Assembly: GCA_017305835.1 (NCBI GenBank)
Contig: JAFKJY010000058.1
Coordinates: 1-61,482, forward strand
Reading direction: 5' to 3'
DNA length: 61,482 bases
From: Hyphomicrobiales bacterium
Lineage (GTDB): Bacteria; Pseudomonadota; Alphaproteobacteria; Rhizobiales; Rhizobiaceae
The stretch's first letter is position 1, and each line of letters starts with the position of its first letter. A model generated the notes under the pieces. The model was not told the DNA's origin. It saw only the letters and a list, made by a program, of their open reading frames with translations, and searched no databases. A program made the translations under genes and the position numbers. Below are positions 9,401 to 20,636 of this stretch, in pieces.

Positions 9401-9692
9401 CCTGCGCCTCAGCCGCCGCAGCGTGGACGAGGCCGGCGCGACGACCCTGTCGGGGCGGCTGGCCTGGGCACACTATTTCGACACCGCGCGCACGGCTTCG
9501 GCCGGGTTCGCGGCGCTCGCCGGAACCGGCTTCCTGACCGGCGGCGCGGCGAAGGCGGCCGACACCGCGCTGGTCTCGTTCGACTACCGGCGCGACTGGG
9601 GCAACAAGGCCGTCTCGCTCGGCCTAGACGGCGAGTTCGGCGCCGGCACCATCGCCGTCGGCGCGAAGGCCGGTCTCAGCATCAGGTGGTAG
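6408..9692 (+). CDS. Autotransporter (type Va) with glycine-rich passenger
   Basis: 1094 aa. A basic segment and hydrophobic stretch (MALLAATVLAGLVLASAPAAA) form the signal peptide. A parallel beta-helix-like start (NNNDAGAGSLRQAM, then NLTIEGG and NDLTLANG) is followed by roughly 220 residues dominated by GG and GGGG. Next come two autotransporter-associated beta-strand repeats (LTKSGAGVLVLSGVNTYTGG and the similar TKTGSGPVILTGLNSYTGA). The last ~270 residues form the translocator barrel, starting near SVWGSVTGGGQWLAG and ending in SIRW with the terminal aromatic needed for BAM recognition. Probably an adhesin or surface protein. ATG 6408 has GGGGG upstream; GTG 6339 is an alternative. Confidence 0.88.
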   Translation: MPLMSRCRPRRMALLAATVLAGLVLASAPAAAVDIAVVNNNDAGAGSLRQAMLTAGPGDRIVLADNLGTILLGSPLPMITSNLTIEGGVGNTIDGQSQHRIFFADSGTVVINDLTLANGLATGGNGGGVQSEGGGGGGELGAGGAVFVNETANVTLRNVSLQNNSANGGNGGDSVGGGGLFDSGGGGGGFGGTGGQGGYEGGGGGGGFAGNGGSAPNATNNFAGAEGGGLSANGNDAIASTPGAGGNIEGGDGGIPGGSGAAGAIYGGGGGGGTAASGGSGGDFGGGGGGGYGSSGGGGVGGFGGGGGGGGGGALNSGGNGGFGGGNGGGRLAGGDGGSGYGGAIFVRDGGGLTIIDSDLTGGSVAGGSGAVQGDAAGASLYLHDNTIAAFQVSGTANVGNDIAGTGGLTKSGAGVLVLSGVNTYTGGTTVNDGRLELSGAGTLGAAIGETRIGGGTVDLGGTTQTQDGGFVITDGQLANGTLSSSGTFDLQQGLVSAALSGAASATKTGSGPVILTGLNSYTGATTVDAGVLVIWTGASIASSSGTTVNGGGFVVNGTAGGVNVVGGYLGGSGTVGTTLIGGGGMLSPGNSIGTITVNGSLAFAPGSTYLVQLSPSDADRTEVKAVGGAGTADLSGATVLPLYEPGSYIARRYVIVEADGGFGGTQFSGLTGSAPAGFTQSLDYDADTAWLVLSLAMSGGPGPFGALNRNQQAVATALTDYFLANGGIPAVYAFTTAGELTLASAENGTAAQQAGLLAGTRFLSTIGDPWLGGAGAADGADGAGATAAYAEDGKAGADRIAHRFEAAFATGASAPARAASTRSVWGSVTGGGQWLAGNAAGGSQDSSTALAGLASGVDWQAEGTRAGLALGAAWSNASLANGLGSASDGAFSIGARASHDFGAFYLSGAAAYGLHVVSTSRAVGAETYRANFTGQSFSGRAEAGARLSTGVADFLPYAAFQATAFSNPAYGETGSGAGTFALNYAARTTTETRGEVGLRLSRRSVDEAGATTLSGRLAWAHYFDTARTASAGFAALAGTGFLTGGAAKAADTALVSFDYRRDWGNKAVSLGLDGEFGAGTIAVGAKAGLSIRW

Positions 9693-9720
9693 CAACGGCG
9701 CCGCCGCGCAGCTCCAGATG

Positions 9721-9748
9721 AAAAGGCCCGCCGTCAGGCGGGCCTTTT
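9721..9748. terminator. Bidirectional rho-independent terminator
   Basis: A perfect 12-bp palindrome, AAAAGGCCCGCC (9721-9732) and GGCGGGCCTTTT (9737-9748), loop GTCA, lies between the convergent autotransporter and aminotransferase genes and has a T run on either strand. Confidence 0.92.
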
Positions 9749-9771
9749 CGCATCGCGATTGCCGCGGCCGC

Positions 9772-12097
<2,326 letters not shown>

Positions 12098-12119
12098 GCC
12101 GCTTGGCCTTCGCTGGAAT

Positions 12120-12206
12120 TGCGTTTTCGCGACATTTCGTTTGCGTTTTGACGCCGCGAGCTTGCGTTTTCGCAGCGATTTTCCCCGGAACATTCGCGAA
12201 AGCGCA
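12120..12206 (+). promoter_or_regulatory. Operator-like repeats upstream of ugpB
   Basis: TGCGTTTTCGCG (12120), TGCGTTTTGACG (12142) and TGCGTTTTCGCA (12163) are direct repeats at 22- and 21-bp spacing, two helical turns. A fourth, inverted copy, CGCGAAAGCGCA, is at 12195-12206. The third box is itself an inverted repeat, TGCG-TTTT-CGCA. They lie 87-173 bp before ugpB, after the EAL stop. The arrangement suggests cooperative binding by a repressor. A DeoR-type GlpR is a reasonable guess for a glycerol-phosphate operon, but no regulator is encoded nearby. Confidence 0.5.
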
Positions 12207-12292
12207 ACAAAACTGTTGTCGGCCTGTCACGGACGGCCGATACTCCGGTTCGCGGAGTAGCCAACTTCGCCAACCATACGGGAGCGAAACCA

Positions 12293-13603
12293 ATGAAAAT
12301 ATCGGGAATTGCCGCGGGCCTCGCGGCAGCGATCACGCTGCTGTCGAGCTCCGCCGCCTTCGCCGTCACCGAGATCAGCTGGTGGCACGCGATGACCGGC
12401 GCCAACAACGAGGTCGTCGAGACGCTGGCCAAGCAGTTCAACGAGAGCCAGGGCGACTACAAGGTCGTCCCGGTGTTCAAGGGAACCTATCCCGAGACGC
12501 TCAACGCGGGCATCGCGGCGTTCCGCGCCAAGCAGCCGCCGGCCATCCTGCAGGTCTTCGACGTCGGCACCGGCGTCATGATGGCCGCCGAGGGCGCGGT
12601 GAAGCCGGTGGCCGACATCCTGTCGATGGGCGGCGCCAAGTTCGACAAGAGCCAGTACCTGCCCGGCATCGTGGCCTACTACTCGAAGCCGGACGGCACG
12701 ATGCTGTCCTTCCCCTACAATTCGTCCTCGCCGATCCTCTATTACAACAAGGACGCCTTCCAGAAGGCCGGGCTCGACGCCGCCAACCCGCCCAAGACCT
12801 GGCCGGAAGTGTTCGAGGCGGCGCGCAAGATCAAGTCGAGCGGCGCGGCCAAGTGCGGCCTGACCTCGACCTGGCTGACCTGGATCGGGCTGGAGAACTT
12901 CGCCGCCTGGAACAACCTCCAGTACGGCACGCAGGAGAACGGGCTCGCCGGCACCGACGTCGAGCTGAAGTTCAACTCGCCGATGTTCGTGAAGCACTTC
13001 CAGAACTTCGCCGACCTCGCCAAGGAAGGCGTGTTCCGCTACGGCGGCCGCACCTCGGAGGCCAAGCAGCTCTTCCTGTCGGGCGAGTGCGCGATCATGA
13101 CGGAATCGTCGGGCGGCCTCGGCGACGTCATCAAGTCGGGCATGAATTACGGGCTCGGCCAGCTTCCCTACTATCCCGACGCGCCGGGCGCGCCGCAGAA
13201 CACCATCCCCGGCGGCGCCAGCCTGTGGGTGATGGGCGGCCATTCGGACGAGGAATACAAGGGCGTTGCCGCCTTCTTCAACTTCCTGTCGAAGACCGAC
13301 ATCCAGCAATACCTGCACGAGAAGTCGGGCTACCTGCCGGTGACGCTCGCCGCCTATGAGGCGACCAAGAAGTCCGGCTTCTACGACAAGAACCCCGGCC
13401 GCGAGATTCCGATCACGCAGATGATGGGCAAGGCCCCCACCGAGAACTCGAAGGGCGTGCGCCTCGTCAACCTGCCGCAGGTGCGCGACATCGAGAACGA
13501 GGAGTTCGAGAAGATGCTGAACGGCGAGCAGTCCGCCCAGCAGGCGCTCGACAACGCGGTCGCCCGCGGCAACAAGGCGATCCAGGAAGCGCTCGGCAAG
13601 TAG
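12293..13603 (+). CDS. ugpB: sn-Glycerol-3-phosphate ABC transporter, substrate-binding protein
   Basis: 436 aa, the usual UgpB length. A cleaved signal peptide (residues 1-24, ending SSAAFA) leads into [12 protein letters not shown]. Patterns shared with E. coli UgpB include [42 protein letters not shown] and EKSGYLPVT. It captures glycerol-3-phosphate, and in some relatives glycerophosphodiesters, in the periplasm and hands them to UgpAE. First gene of ugpBAEC. A strong hairpin directly after the gene probably protects its mRNA so that it is made in excess over the permeases. Confidence 0.93.
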   Translation: MKISGIAAGLAAAITLLSSSAAFAVTEISWWHAMTGANNEVVETLAKQFNESQGDYKVVPVFKGTYPETLNAGIAAFRAKQPPAILQVFDVGTGVMMAAEGAVKPVADILSMGGAKFDKSQYLPGIVAYYSKPDGTMLSFPYNSSSPILYYNKDAFQKAGLDAANPPKTWPEVFEAARKIKSSGAAKCGLTSTWLTWIGLENFAAWNNLQYGTQENGLAGTDVELKFNSPMFVKHFQNFADLAKEGVFRYGGRTSEAKQLFLSGECAIMTESSGGLGDVIKSGMNYGLGQLPYYPDAPGAPQNTIPGGASLWVMGGHSDEEYKGVAAFFNFLSKTDIQQYLHEKSGYLPVTLAAYEATKKSGFYDKNPGREIPITQMMGKAPTENSKGVRLVNLPQVRDIENEEFEKMLNGEQSAQQALDNAVARGNKAIQEALGK

Positions 13604-13625
13604 GCCGGCGACCGACAGCCGACCC

Positions 13626-13652
13626 GGCGCGCCCCCTTTCGCGGGGCGCGCC
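13626..13652 (+). other. Intercistronic hairpin between ugpB and ugpA
   Basis: GGCGCGCCCC (13626-13635) pairs perfectly with GGGGCGCGCC (13643-13652), loop CTTTCGC, followed by TTGCATT rather than a T run. The position suits 3'-end protection of the ugpB message with partial read-through into ugpA. Confidence 0.7.
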
Positions 13653-13715
13653 TTGCATTGCATCGCCGCGCGCCCCAAGCTGGGCGCCCGTGCGAGGAGG
13701 GGAGGACCGCAAGGG

Positions 13716-14603
13716 ATGTCGTCGCCGCGCGTGACGTTCAACAACAAGCTGCTGCCCTATCTGCTGGTCGCGCCGCAGCTCGCCATCACGCTCGTCTTCT
13801 TCTACTGGCCGGCGAGCCAGGCGATCTACCAGTCGGTTCTTCGGGAAGACCCGTTCGGGCTCAACAGCCGCTTCGTCGGCCTCGCCAACTTCCAGCGGCT
13901 CTTCGAGGAGCCGAGCTACATCAACTCGTTCAAGGTGACGGCGGTCTTCTCGATCGCCACTGCCGTGCTGGCGCTGGTGGTGGCGTTGCTGCTGGCCGTC
14001 ATGGCCGACCGCATCGTCAAGGGCCGCGGCTTCTACCGCACGCTGATGATCTGGCCCTATGCGGTGGCGCCGGCGATCGCCGGCATGCTGTGGCTGTTCA
14101 TGTTCAACCCGACCATGGGCACCTTCGCCTACATGCTGCGCTCGGCCGGCTACAACTGGGACCCGCTGCTCAACGGCAACCAGGCGATGGTGCTGGTGAT
14201 CGCGGCCGCCGCGTGGAAGCAGATCAGCTACAACTTCCTGTTCTTCGTCGCCGGGCTGCAGGCGATTCCGAAATCGCTGGTCGAGGCGGCGGCGATCGAC
14301 GGGGCGGGCGAGAACCGGCGCTTCTGGACGATCCAGTTCCCGCTGATCGCGCCGACCACCTTCTTCCTGCTCGTCATCAACACCGTCTACGCCTTCTTCG
14401 ACACGTTCGGCATCATCCACGCCGTCACCGGCGGCGGGCCGGGCAAGGCGACCGAGACGCTGGTCTACAAGGTCTACAACGACGGCTTCGTCAACCTGAT
14501 GCTCGGCAGCTCGGCCGCGCAGTCGGTGGTGCTGATGGTGATCGTCATCGCGCTGACGGCGATCCAGTTCCGTTACGTCGAGCGGAAGGTGCACTATGGC
14601 TGA
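13716..14603 (+). CDS. ugpA: sn-Glycerol-3-phosphate ABC transporter, permease UgpA
   Basis: 295 aa, MalF-type inner-membrane permease with six predicted helices. The first is [20 protein letters not shown]. The EAA loop that docks on the ATPase reads [24 protein letters not shown] 13716 is chosen over an upstream ATG because a GAGGAGGGGAGG tract and AAGGG precede it, and [21 protein letters not shown] fits the family start. Its end overlaps ugpE by 8 bp, so the two permeases are probably translationally coupled. It pairs with UgpE to form the channel. Confidence 0.93.
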   Translation: MSSPRVTFNNKLLPYLLVAPQLAITLVFFYWPASQAIYQSVLREDPFGLNSRFVGLANFQRLFEEPSYINSFKVTAVFSIATAVLALVVALLLAVMADRIVKGRGFYRTLMIWPYAVAPAIAGMLWLFMFNPTMGTFAYMLRSAGYNWDPLLNGNQAMVLVIAAAAWKQISYNFLFFVAGLQAIPKSLVEAAAIDGAGENRRFWTIQFPLIAPTTFFLLVINTVYAFFDTFGIIHAVTGGGPGKATETLVYKVYNDGFVNLMLGSSAAQSVVLMVIVIALTAIQFRYVERKVHYG

Positions 14604-15465
14604 GCCAGGCGGAGGCATGGTCCAGAACAACCAGGGCTCGCGCATCGTCGCGCATGCGGTGCTGATCCTCGGCATCGCGGTCGTCGCCTTCCCGATCTAC
14701 TACACCTTCGTGGCCTCGACGCTGTCGCTGCAGACGATCCTGCGCCCGCCGCTGCCGCTGCTGCCGGGCAGGGAGTTCTTCACCAACTACGCGACGGCGC
14801 TGTTCGGCGGCGTCGGCCGCATCGGCGGGGTCGACGTCGGCACGCTGCTGTTCAACACCACGGTGGTGGCGCTGGCGGTGGCCATCGGCAAGATCGTCAT
14901 CTCGATCCTGTCGGCCTACGCCATCGTGTTCTTCCGCTTCCCGTTCAGGATGTTCTTCTTCTGGACGATCTTCCTAACGCTGATGCTGCCGATCGAGGTG
15001 CGCATCCTGCCGACCTACAAGGTGATGGTCGACCTCGGCCTGATCGACACCTATACGGGGCTGACCCTGCCGCTGATGGCGTCCGCTACCGCCACGCTGC
15101 TGTTCCGCCAGTTCTTCATGACCATCCCCGGCGAGCTGGTGGAGGCCGCGCGCGTCGACGGTGCGGGGCCGATGCGCTTCTTCTTCGATATCCTGCTGCC
15201 GCTGTCGCGCACCAACATCGCGGCGCTGTTCGTCATCCTCTTCATCTATGGCTGGACGCAGTATCTGTGGCCGCTGCTGGTGACCAACAGCAACGACATG
15301 AACACGATCGTGATCGGTCTGAGGAAGATGATCTCCTTCGCCGACGCCGACACGGAATGGCATCTGGTCATGGTTACCTGCGTGCTGGCCATCCTGCCGC
15401 CGGTGCTGGTCGTCGTCCTCATGCAGCGCTGGTTCGTCAAGGGCCTGGTCGAGACGGAGAAATAG
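14596..15465 (+). CDS. ugpE: sn-Glycerol-3-phosphate ABC transporter, permease UgpE
   Basis: 289 aa, MalG-type permease with about six helices ([22 protein letters not shown] is the first). The EAA motif is [42 protein letters not shown] is typical of UgpE. The first ATG overlaps ugpA by 8 bp; a second in-frame ATG (MVQNNQGSR) 21 nt later is an alternative start. Only one base separates its stop from ugpC, consistent with a single operon. Confidence 0.92.
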   Translation: MAEPGGGMVQNNQGSRIVAHAVLILGIAVVAFPIYYTFVASTLSLQTILRPPLPLLPGREFFTNYATALFGGVGRIGGVDVGTLLFNTTVVALAVAIGKIVISILSAYAIVFFRFPFRMFFFWTIFLTLMLPIEVRILPTYKVMVDLGLIDTYTGLTLPLMASATATLLFRQFFMTIPGELVEAARVDGAGPMRFFFDILLPLSRTNIAALFVILFIYGWTQYLWPLLVTNSNDMNTIVIGLRKMISFADADTEWHLVMVTCVLAILPPVLVVVLMQRWFVKGLVETEK

Positions 15466-15466
15466 A

Positions 15467-16552
<1,086 letters not shown>

Positions 16553-16574
16553 GCGCAGCCGAACCGCGCTGTTA

Positions 16575-16688
16575 CCCCCACTCCGTCGCCGCTGCGCGGC
16601 GCCATCTCTCCCCCATACCTTGCGGCCGGCTTTCCTCTCCCCTGTCGATCGGGGGAGAGGTGGCATGCGAAGCATGACGGAGTGGGGG
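16575..16688. repeat. Palindromic intergenic element with 13-bp terminal inverted repeats
   Basis: CCCCCACTCCGTC (16575-16587) is the exact reverse complement of the end at 16676-16688. Between them lie CTCTCCCC- and GGGGAGAGG-type arms. A shorter relative with the same ends is at 57671-57721. This is typical of rhizobial intergenic mosaic elements. It may also end ugpC transcripts. Confidence 0.8.
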
Positions 16689-16721
16689 TCGACCTTGGAG
16701 GAAATGGCAGTACGGATGCCC

Positions 16722-16752
16722 CACAGAAAGAGCGCCCGGCGAGCCGGGCGCT
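16722..16752 (-). terminator. Terminator of the small protein gene at 16783
   Basis: AGCGCCCGGC (16731-16740) and GCCGGGCGCT (16743-16752) form a stem. On the minus strand it is followed by CTTTCTG, a modest U-rich tail, and lies 31 bp past the stop codon. Confidence 0.6.
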
Positions 16753-16782
16753 AGTCGACGGGAGCACAGGGGAGGAAAAAGG

Positions 16783-17013
16783 TCAGGCCACCCGCTTCCA
16801 GGCGCGGTCCGAACTGGGCAGCGGCGCCGACAGGATCTGGTCCTCGACCAGAACCGAATTCAGGAGATCGATGTCGACATAGTAGAACTTGACGAGCTGG
16901 CCGGGAATGTCTTCTGCGCCGAAGCCGCGGGAGATCAGGAACTCGACCGCGACCGAAATCTCGGCCCTGTCGGTCAGCCGGCGTTTTGCGTTTTCGTCGA
17001 GCGCAGCGCGCAT
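16783..17013 (-). CDS. Small protein, paralog of the gene at 17265-17474
   Basis: 76 aa, function unknown. It shares a core with the next gene: KRRLTDRAEISVAVEFL, RGFGAEDIPGQLVKFYYVD, DLLNSV. The frame is open to ATG 17142 and would then encode a lipobox-like LLAGC segment. That upstream start lies inside a terminator hairpin, and the paralog begins at the position matching ATG 17013, so the short form is preferred. GGGGGG precedes ATG 17013. No membrane segment or known motif is seen in the short form; it looks like a small cytosolic helical protein. Confidence 0.65.
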   Translation of the reverse strand: MRAALDENAKRRLTDRAEISVAVEFLISRGFGAEDIPGQLVKFYYVDIDLLNSVLVEDQILSAPLPSSDRAWKRVA

Positions 17014-17109
17014 CCAGATCCCCCCACGGATCCCGTTTGCAGACGCAATGAAACACCCCGCAAGCAACGCCGCGGACGCACACCAGACCAGCCAAGCGAA
17101 AAATGAAAA

Positions 17110-17140
17110 CTTGAAGAAAGAGGCCCGAACAGTTCGGGCC
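17110..17140 (-). terminator. Terminator between the two small paralog genes
   Basis: GGCCCGAA (17122-17129) pairs with TTCGGGCC (17133-17140), loop CAG. On the minus strand a U/C-rich TCTTTCTTCAAG tail follows. It would end transcripts of the upstream paralog (17265-17474), 125 bp beyond its stop. Confidence 0.65.
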
Positions 17141-17264
17141 ATTCCCGAATCGCCAAGGCAATTATGTCACGGCTTCAGAAGCGTGCAAGCAGAGGCGCCC
17201 GGCGAGCTCGCGTCGACGCAAGCCTCGCGCAAGCTTCGATCGTGGAGTGCCGCGGGGCGAGCCG

Positions 17265-17474
17265 TCAGGACGCGAGACGGCGAGGGCCGTGCAACGGCCG
17301 CTTGGCGCGGACGACGTCGTTCAGGAGGTCGACGTCGATGTAGTAGAAACGCGAGAGCTGGGTCGGCAACTCCTCGTCGGTGAAACCGCGCGCGTGCAGG
17401 AAGTCGACGGCCGTGATCATCTCGGCGCGTTCGGTCAGCCGGCGCTTGCCGCAATCGTCGCCCATTTCCTGCAT
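17265..17474 (-). CDS. Small protein, paralog of the gene at 16783-17013
   Basis: 69 aa, function unknown. The core KRRLTERAEMITAVDFLHAR, GFTDEELPTQLSRFYYID, DLLNDVV matches the neighbour residue for residue at most positions, so this is a tandem duplication that has diverged. ATG 17474 has GGGGGAACCGG before it, like its paralog. No signal peptide or membrane segment. The conserved aromatic FYY and acidic/leucine pattern suggest a folded helical domain rather than a spurious frame. Confidence 0.7.
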   Translation of the reverse strand: MQEMGDDCGKRRLTERAEMITAVDFLHARGFTDEELPTQLSRFYYIDVDLLNDVVRAKRPLHGPRRLAS

Positions 17475-17566
17475 CCGGTTCCCCCGCGCCCCACGAATGC
17501 CCCGGAGGCAGTATGGGCCGACGCGGCGGAATCGCAAGCGCATCCGGCACTGTCCACAGGCAGGCT

Positions 17567-18145
17567 TCAGAAGGCGAAGGAGCCCTGCGCGGCATCGCGC
17601 TCCGGCATTTTCGCGCGCTCGTGGGCGAGCAGCCGCATCTTGGTCGTCGCACCGCCCGGCGCCGAGAAACCGCCGAGGCGGCCGCCGGCCGCGACGATGC
17701 GGTGGCAGGGCACGACCAGCGGCACCGGGTTGCGCGCCAGCGCCACGCCGGTCTCCCGCGCCGCGCCCGGATGGCCGGCCAGCGCGGCGAGCTCGCCATA
17801 GGTGACGGCCTCGCCATGGGTGAGCCGGCGCGCCGCCGCATAGATGTCGCGGCGGAAATCGTCGACCTGCGTCAGGTCGACCGGGGCGAAGGCGAAGTCG
17901 ACCGTCTCGCCTTCGGCATAGCGCCGGATCGCGGCCACGAGCCCGGCGATCTCAATGGGCAGCGCCTCTTCCGCCAGCGCCGGCGCCAGCCCCGCCGGCT
18001 GCGCGGCGAGCCGCGCCCGGGCCGCTTCCGCGTCCGGCTCCGGCAGGATCAGGCGGGTGAGGCCGTGCTCGCTCCAGGCAATCGCGAAGAAGCCCAGCGC
18101 GGTGTCGAAGGCGAAGGAGCCGGGCGAGGGGGAGAGCGCCGTCAT
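17567..18145 (-). CDS. ogt: Methylated-DNA--protein-cysteine S-methyltransferase
   Basis: 192 aa. This family repairs O6-alkylguanine by suicidal transfer of the alkyl group to a cysteine. The acceptor C147 sits in PLVVPCHRIV. The helix-turn-helix part has TYGELAALAGHPGAAR, and ARNP before the active site is the arginine-finger region. The N-terminal domain (1-85) is the usual variable ribonuclease-H-like fold. Length and lack of an Ada metal-binding domain indicate the Ogt type. No operon partner is evident; the lytic transglycosylase gene is divergent. Confidence 0.93.
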   Translation of the reverse strand: MTALSPSPGSFAFDTALGFFAIAWSEHGLTRLILPEPDAEAARARLAAQPAGLAPALAEEALPIEIAGLVAAIRRYAEGETVDFAFAPVDLTQVDDFRRDIYAAARRLTHGEAVTYGELAALAGHPGAARETGVALARNPVPLVVPCHRIVAAGGRLGGFSAPGGATTKMRLLAHERAKMPERDAAQGSFAF

Positions 18146-18342
18146 GTTCCCACCATAGCATCCGGTCCCGGCCGGACAAAGCCGGAACGGGGCCGTGTGC
18201 CGCGCGCTCCTGACAGTCCCGTGTCGCGCTGTCGCGGAGCGTGAAGCCCCGCGGCGCGAGGCCCCGATTGCGTGACCGCGCCGGCTCGGCTAAGGAAGAT
18301 CGGGCCGGGAGCAGATCGAACGAAGCGAAGGGGCGGGAAGCC

Positions 18343-19029
18343 TTGCCGTTGTCCCCGAAATCCACAGTCTCCGCGACGCTGCTCCTGCTGCTCGGGCTCG
18401 CCGGATGCACCTCCGAGAGCGGCACGCAGGCGCGTGTCCCGTCGCCCGTCGCGCTCGCCTATCCGCCCAATCCCGTCCTGCCGGTCACGGTGGCGTCGCT
18501 GCCGCAGGACCGGCCGGCCTATGCCGCGCCGGGCACCTCCTCCGAAACCGTCACGGCGACCGTCGCGACCGCCTATGCGGCGCCCGAGCCGGCGAGCAAG
18601 ATCGAGGCGGTGTTCGCTCCGGAAGGCCGCTTCGGGCCGCAGGCTGTCGCCGCCCGCAGCCCCGAGCTCGACCAGCTCATCTCGCGCTACTCGGTCCATT
18701 ACGAGGTGCCGGAAAGCCTGGTGCGGCGCGTCGTCAACCGCGAGAGCACGTTCGACCCGTCCGCCCGCAACGGCCCCTATTGGGGGCTGATGCAGATCCT
18801 GCCGGCCACCGCCCGCTCGATGGGCTATCAGGGGCCGAACGAGGGCCTGCTCGACGCCGAGACCAACCTCAAATACGCCGTGCGCTACCTGCGCGGGGCG
18901 TGGCTGACGGCCGGCGGCGACGAGGACCAGGCGATCCGCTTCTACGCCCGCGGCTATTATTTCGACGCCAAGGCCAAGGGCCTTCTCGACGAGACGGGGC
19001 TCGGCCGCGACCGTCACCGGATGCGCTGA
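18343..19029 (+). CDS. Lytic transglycosylase lipoprotein (SLT domain)
   Basis: 228 aa. A lipoprotein signal peptide ends in lipobox LAGC (LLLLLGLAGCTSES), followed by a Pro/Ala-rich linker of about 80 residues. The C-terminal SLT domain has the catalytic glutamate in VNRESTFDP, then GPYWGLMQILPATARSMGYQG and LKYAVRYLRGAW. Such enzymes cleave peptidoglycan to 1,6-anhydromuropeptides at the outer membrane. TTG 18343 is chosen because GGGGCGGGAAG precedes it and it puts the signal sequence at the N-terminus; an ATG-like upstream start at 18241 would add 34 Arg-rich residues before it. Confidence 0.82.
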   Translation: MPLSPKSTVSATLLLLLGLAGCTSESGTQARVPSPVALAYPPNPVLPVTVASLPQDRPAYAAPGTSSETVTATVATAYAAPEPASKIEAVFAPEGRFGPQAVAARSPELDQLISRYSVHYEVPESLVRRVVNRESTFDPSARNGPYWGLMQILPATARSMGYQGPNEGLLDAETNLKYAVRYLRGAWLTAGGDEDQAIRFYARGYYFDAKAKGLLDETGLGRDRHRMR

Positions 19030-19096
19030 CACGCACGAAACGGCCGCCAGCCGCGCGATTACGCGGTTTTAACGGCTGTCGTGGCATGGTGGCGGC

Positions 19097-19636
19097 ATGA
19101 GCAAGAAGCCCGCCAAGACCGCCGCTTCCGAAAACGAAGGCTCCGGGACGCCGAAGAAGCGCTCGAAGCTGAAGCTCGCGCTGCTCGTGCTGGCGCCGCT
19201 TGTCGTGCTGGCCGGCGGCGGCTATGCCGGCTGGGCCTTCTTCCTCGCGCCGGCCCCGGCCGAGGCTTCCGCGCAGGCCGGCGAGGGCACCGGTGAGGCG
19301 CCCGAACAGACGCCCGACCCGGTGCAGGTGGCCGCCGTGCCGGTCGACATCGCGGCGCAGACCTCGTTCACCCATTCCTATGCGCTGTCCGTGCTGATCG
19401 AGGAAATGTGCGGCGAGATCTCCGTGCCGGCGCTGAAGGCGGCGAGCGAGGAGGAGGCGCATGCCGACGCGCAGCTCGTCGCGCTGTCCTGGACGGCCGC
19501 CTCGCGGCGCGTCAACGCGCTCTCCGAAAAGTCCTGCGGCCATTTCTTCGCCGAGATCGAGAACGCCGACGCCAAGGCCGCGACGATCGCCGCCGACAAG
19601 GCCGCCGCTGCCGCCAAGGGCAAGGCGAAGCACTAG
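19097..19636 (+). CDS. Single-pass membrane protein of unknown function
   Basis: 179 aa, not recognised. The N-terminus is lysine-rich (KKRSKLKLA), followed by one transmembrane helix (LLVLAPLVVLAGGGYAGWAFF, about 28-49). The rest is periplasmic: an Ala/Glu/Pro linker, then a helical region (EEMCGEISVPALKAASEEEA, WTAASRRVNALSEKSCGHFF) with two cysteines that could form a disulfide, and an Ala/Lys-rich tail. It lies 67 bp after the lytic transglycosylase gene in the same direction. ATG 19097 follows GGTGGCGGC, a weak ribosome-binding site. Confidence 0.7.
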   Translation: MSKKPAKTAASENEGSGTPKKRSKLKLALLVLAPLVVLAGGGYAGWAFFLAPAPAEASAQAGEGTGEAPEQTPDPVQVAAVPVDIAAQTSFTHSYALSVLIEEMCGEISVPALKAASEEEAHADAQLVALSWTAASRRVNALSEKSCGHFFAEIENADAKAATIAADKAAAAAKGKAKH

Positions 19637-19653
19637 CTTTCGCTCGCTCTGCT

Positions 19654-19740
19654 TTCGCTCACGGGCCGTACCGCTCGCTTCGCTCGCTGGCCCTCCGCGG
19701 GGGCGCGCCATCAGGGCGCGACGCCCGGTCGGGCTTGCGG
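19654..19740. repeat. Intergenic repeat, copy A
   Basis: A segment of about 87 bp, beginning TTCGCTCACGGGCCG and containing CTCGCTTCGCTCGCTGGCCC and GCCCGGTCGGGCTTGC, recurs with about 85% identity at 20637-20720 in the same orientation. The two copies bracket the genes at 19777 and 20144. Confidence 0.8.
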
Positions 19741-19776
19741 CCCGCGGCCGACAAGTGACCGCTATCAGCCGTCGGC

Positions 19777-20025
19777 TCAGCCGGAGATCAGGTCGCCGCG
19801 GCGCCAGGCTTCGGTGCCCCAGTTGCGCAGGCGCATGCGGGGCGCGATCCAGACCGCGGCGAGCGGCGCCAGAACGAGGCTGGCCACGACGACGGCGGGG
19901 ATGAGCAGCTTCGCGTGCGGCACCAGCGCCGGCACCGACAGCACGGTCACGGCGCCGATGCCGAACAGCACGGCATTGGCCATCATGCCGCAGAAGATCC
20001 TGAGCCAGGTGTCGGTCGCAAGCAT
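19777..20025 (-). CDS. Small two-helix membrane protein
   Basis: 82 aa, not recognised. Two hydrophobic segments are clear: MANAVLFGIGAVTVLSVPAL and LLIPAVVVASLVLAPLAAVW. The tail is basic (RMRLRNWGTEAWRRGDLISG), consistent with a small inner-membrane protein whose C-terminus is cytoplasmic. It is transcribed away from the GFA-type gene. Codon use resembles its neighbours. Function unknown. Confidence 0.7.
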   Translation of the reverse strand: MLATDTWLRIFCGMMANAVLFGIGAVTVLSVPALVPHAKLLIPAVVVASLVLAPLAAVWIAPRMRLRNWGTEAWRRGDLISG

Positions 20026-20143
20026 CGGCTTTCTCCATCACATGCCGAGGCTCAACGCGCTCCGCCCGCGCCGCGTTCCGCCGCGGCCGGCCGAATGCGC
20101 CCTCGCGGGGAATCGCGCTATCTTCGGCGCAAAGGAGACCGCC

Positions 20144-20602
20144 ATGCCCGCCATCCCGCTTCCCCTTTCCGGCTCGTGCCGCTGCGGCCGGGTCGCGATC
20201 CGCGTGACGAAGGCGCCGATCGCCACCAGCGCCTGCCATTGCCGCGGCTGCCAGAAGATGTCGTCGTCGGCCTATTCGCTGACGGCCATGGTGCCGGCCG
20301 ACGGCTTCGCGGTGACCAGGGGCGAGCCGGTGATCGGCGGGCTGCACGGGCCGGACGCGCACCACTTCTTCTGCGGCCACTGCATGACCTGGATGTTCAC
20401 GAGGGGCGAGGGCATGGACTGGTTCGTCAACGTCCGGCCGACCATGCTCGACGAGACCGGCTGGTTCCGCCCCTTCATGGAGACCTATACCAGCACGAAG
20501 CTGGCGTTTGCCGAAACCGGCGCGGTGCGCAGCTTTGCCGAGTTCCCGGCCATGGACGAGTATGAGGGGCTGCTGAAGCAGTATCAGGAGTGGGCAGATT
20601 AG
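20144..20602 (+). CDS. GFA-family zinc-binding protein
   Basis: 152 aa. The glutathione-dependent formaldehyde-activating enzyme (Gfa/CENP-V) fold is shown by its zinc ligands: SGSCRCGRVAIRV, then ACHCRGCQK, and FFCGHCMTWMF. The family is broad, and most members are not proven to bind formaldehyde adducts, so only the fold is claimed. ATG 20144 has a strong AAAGGAG 7 nt upstream; the open frame continues upstream but without similarity. It appears to be a single-gene unit between two copies of an intergenic repeat. Confidence 0.85.
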   Translation: MPAIPLPLSGSCRCGRVAIRVTKAPIATSACHCRGCQKMSSSAYSLTAMVPADGFAVTRGEPVIGGLHGPDAHHFFCGHCMTWMFTRGEGMDWFVNVRPTMLDETGWFRPFMETYTSTKLAFAETGAVRSFAEFPAMDEYEGLLKQYQEWAD

Positions 20603-20636
20603 TTTGCGCCTGATCGTCGCCACGCCCCGGTTTCCC

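Noticed and set aside
16783..17142. Long form of the 76-aa protein as a lipoprotein with LLAGC
   Set aside because: The ATG at 17142 lies inside a terminator-like hairpin, and the paralog aligns from the later ATG at 17013. The lipobox is probably coincidental.
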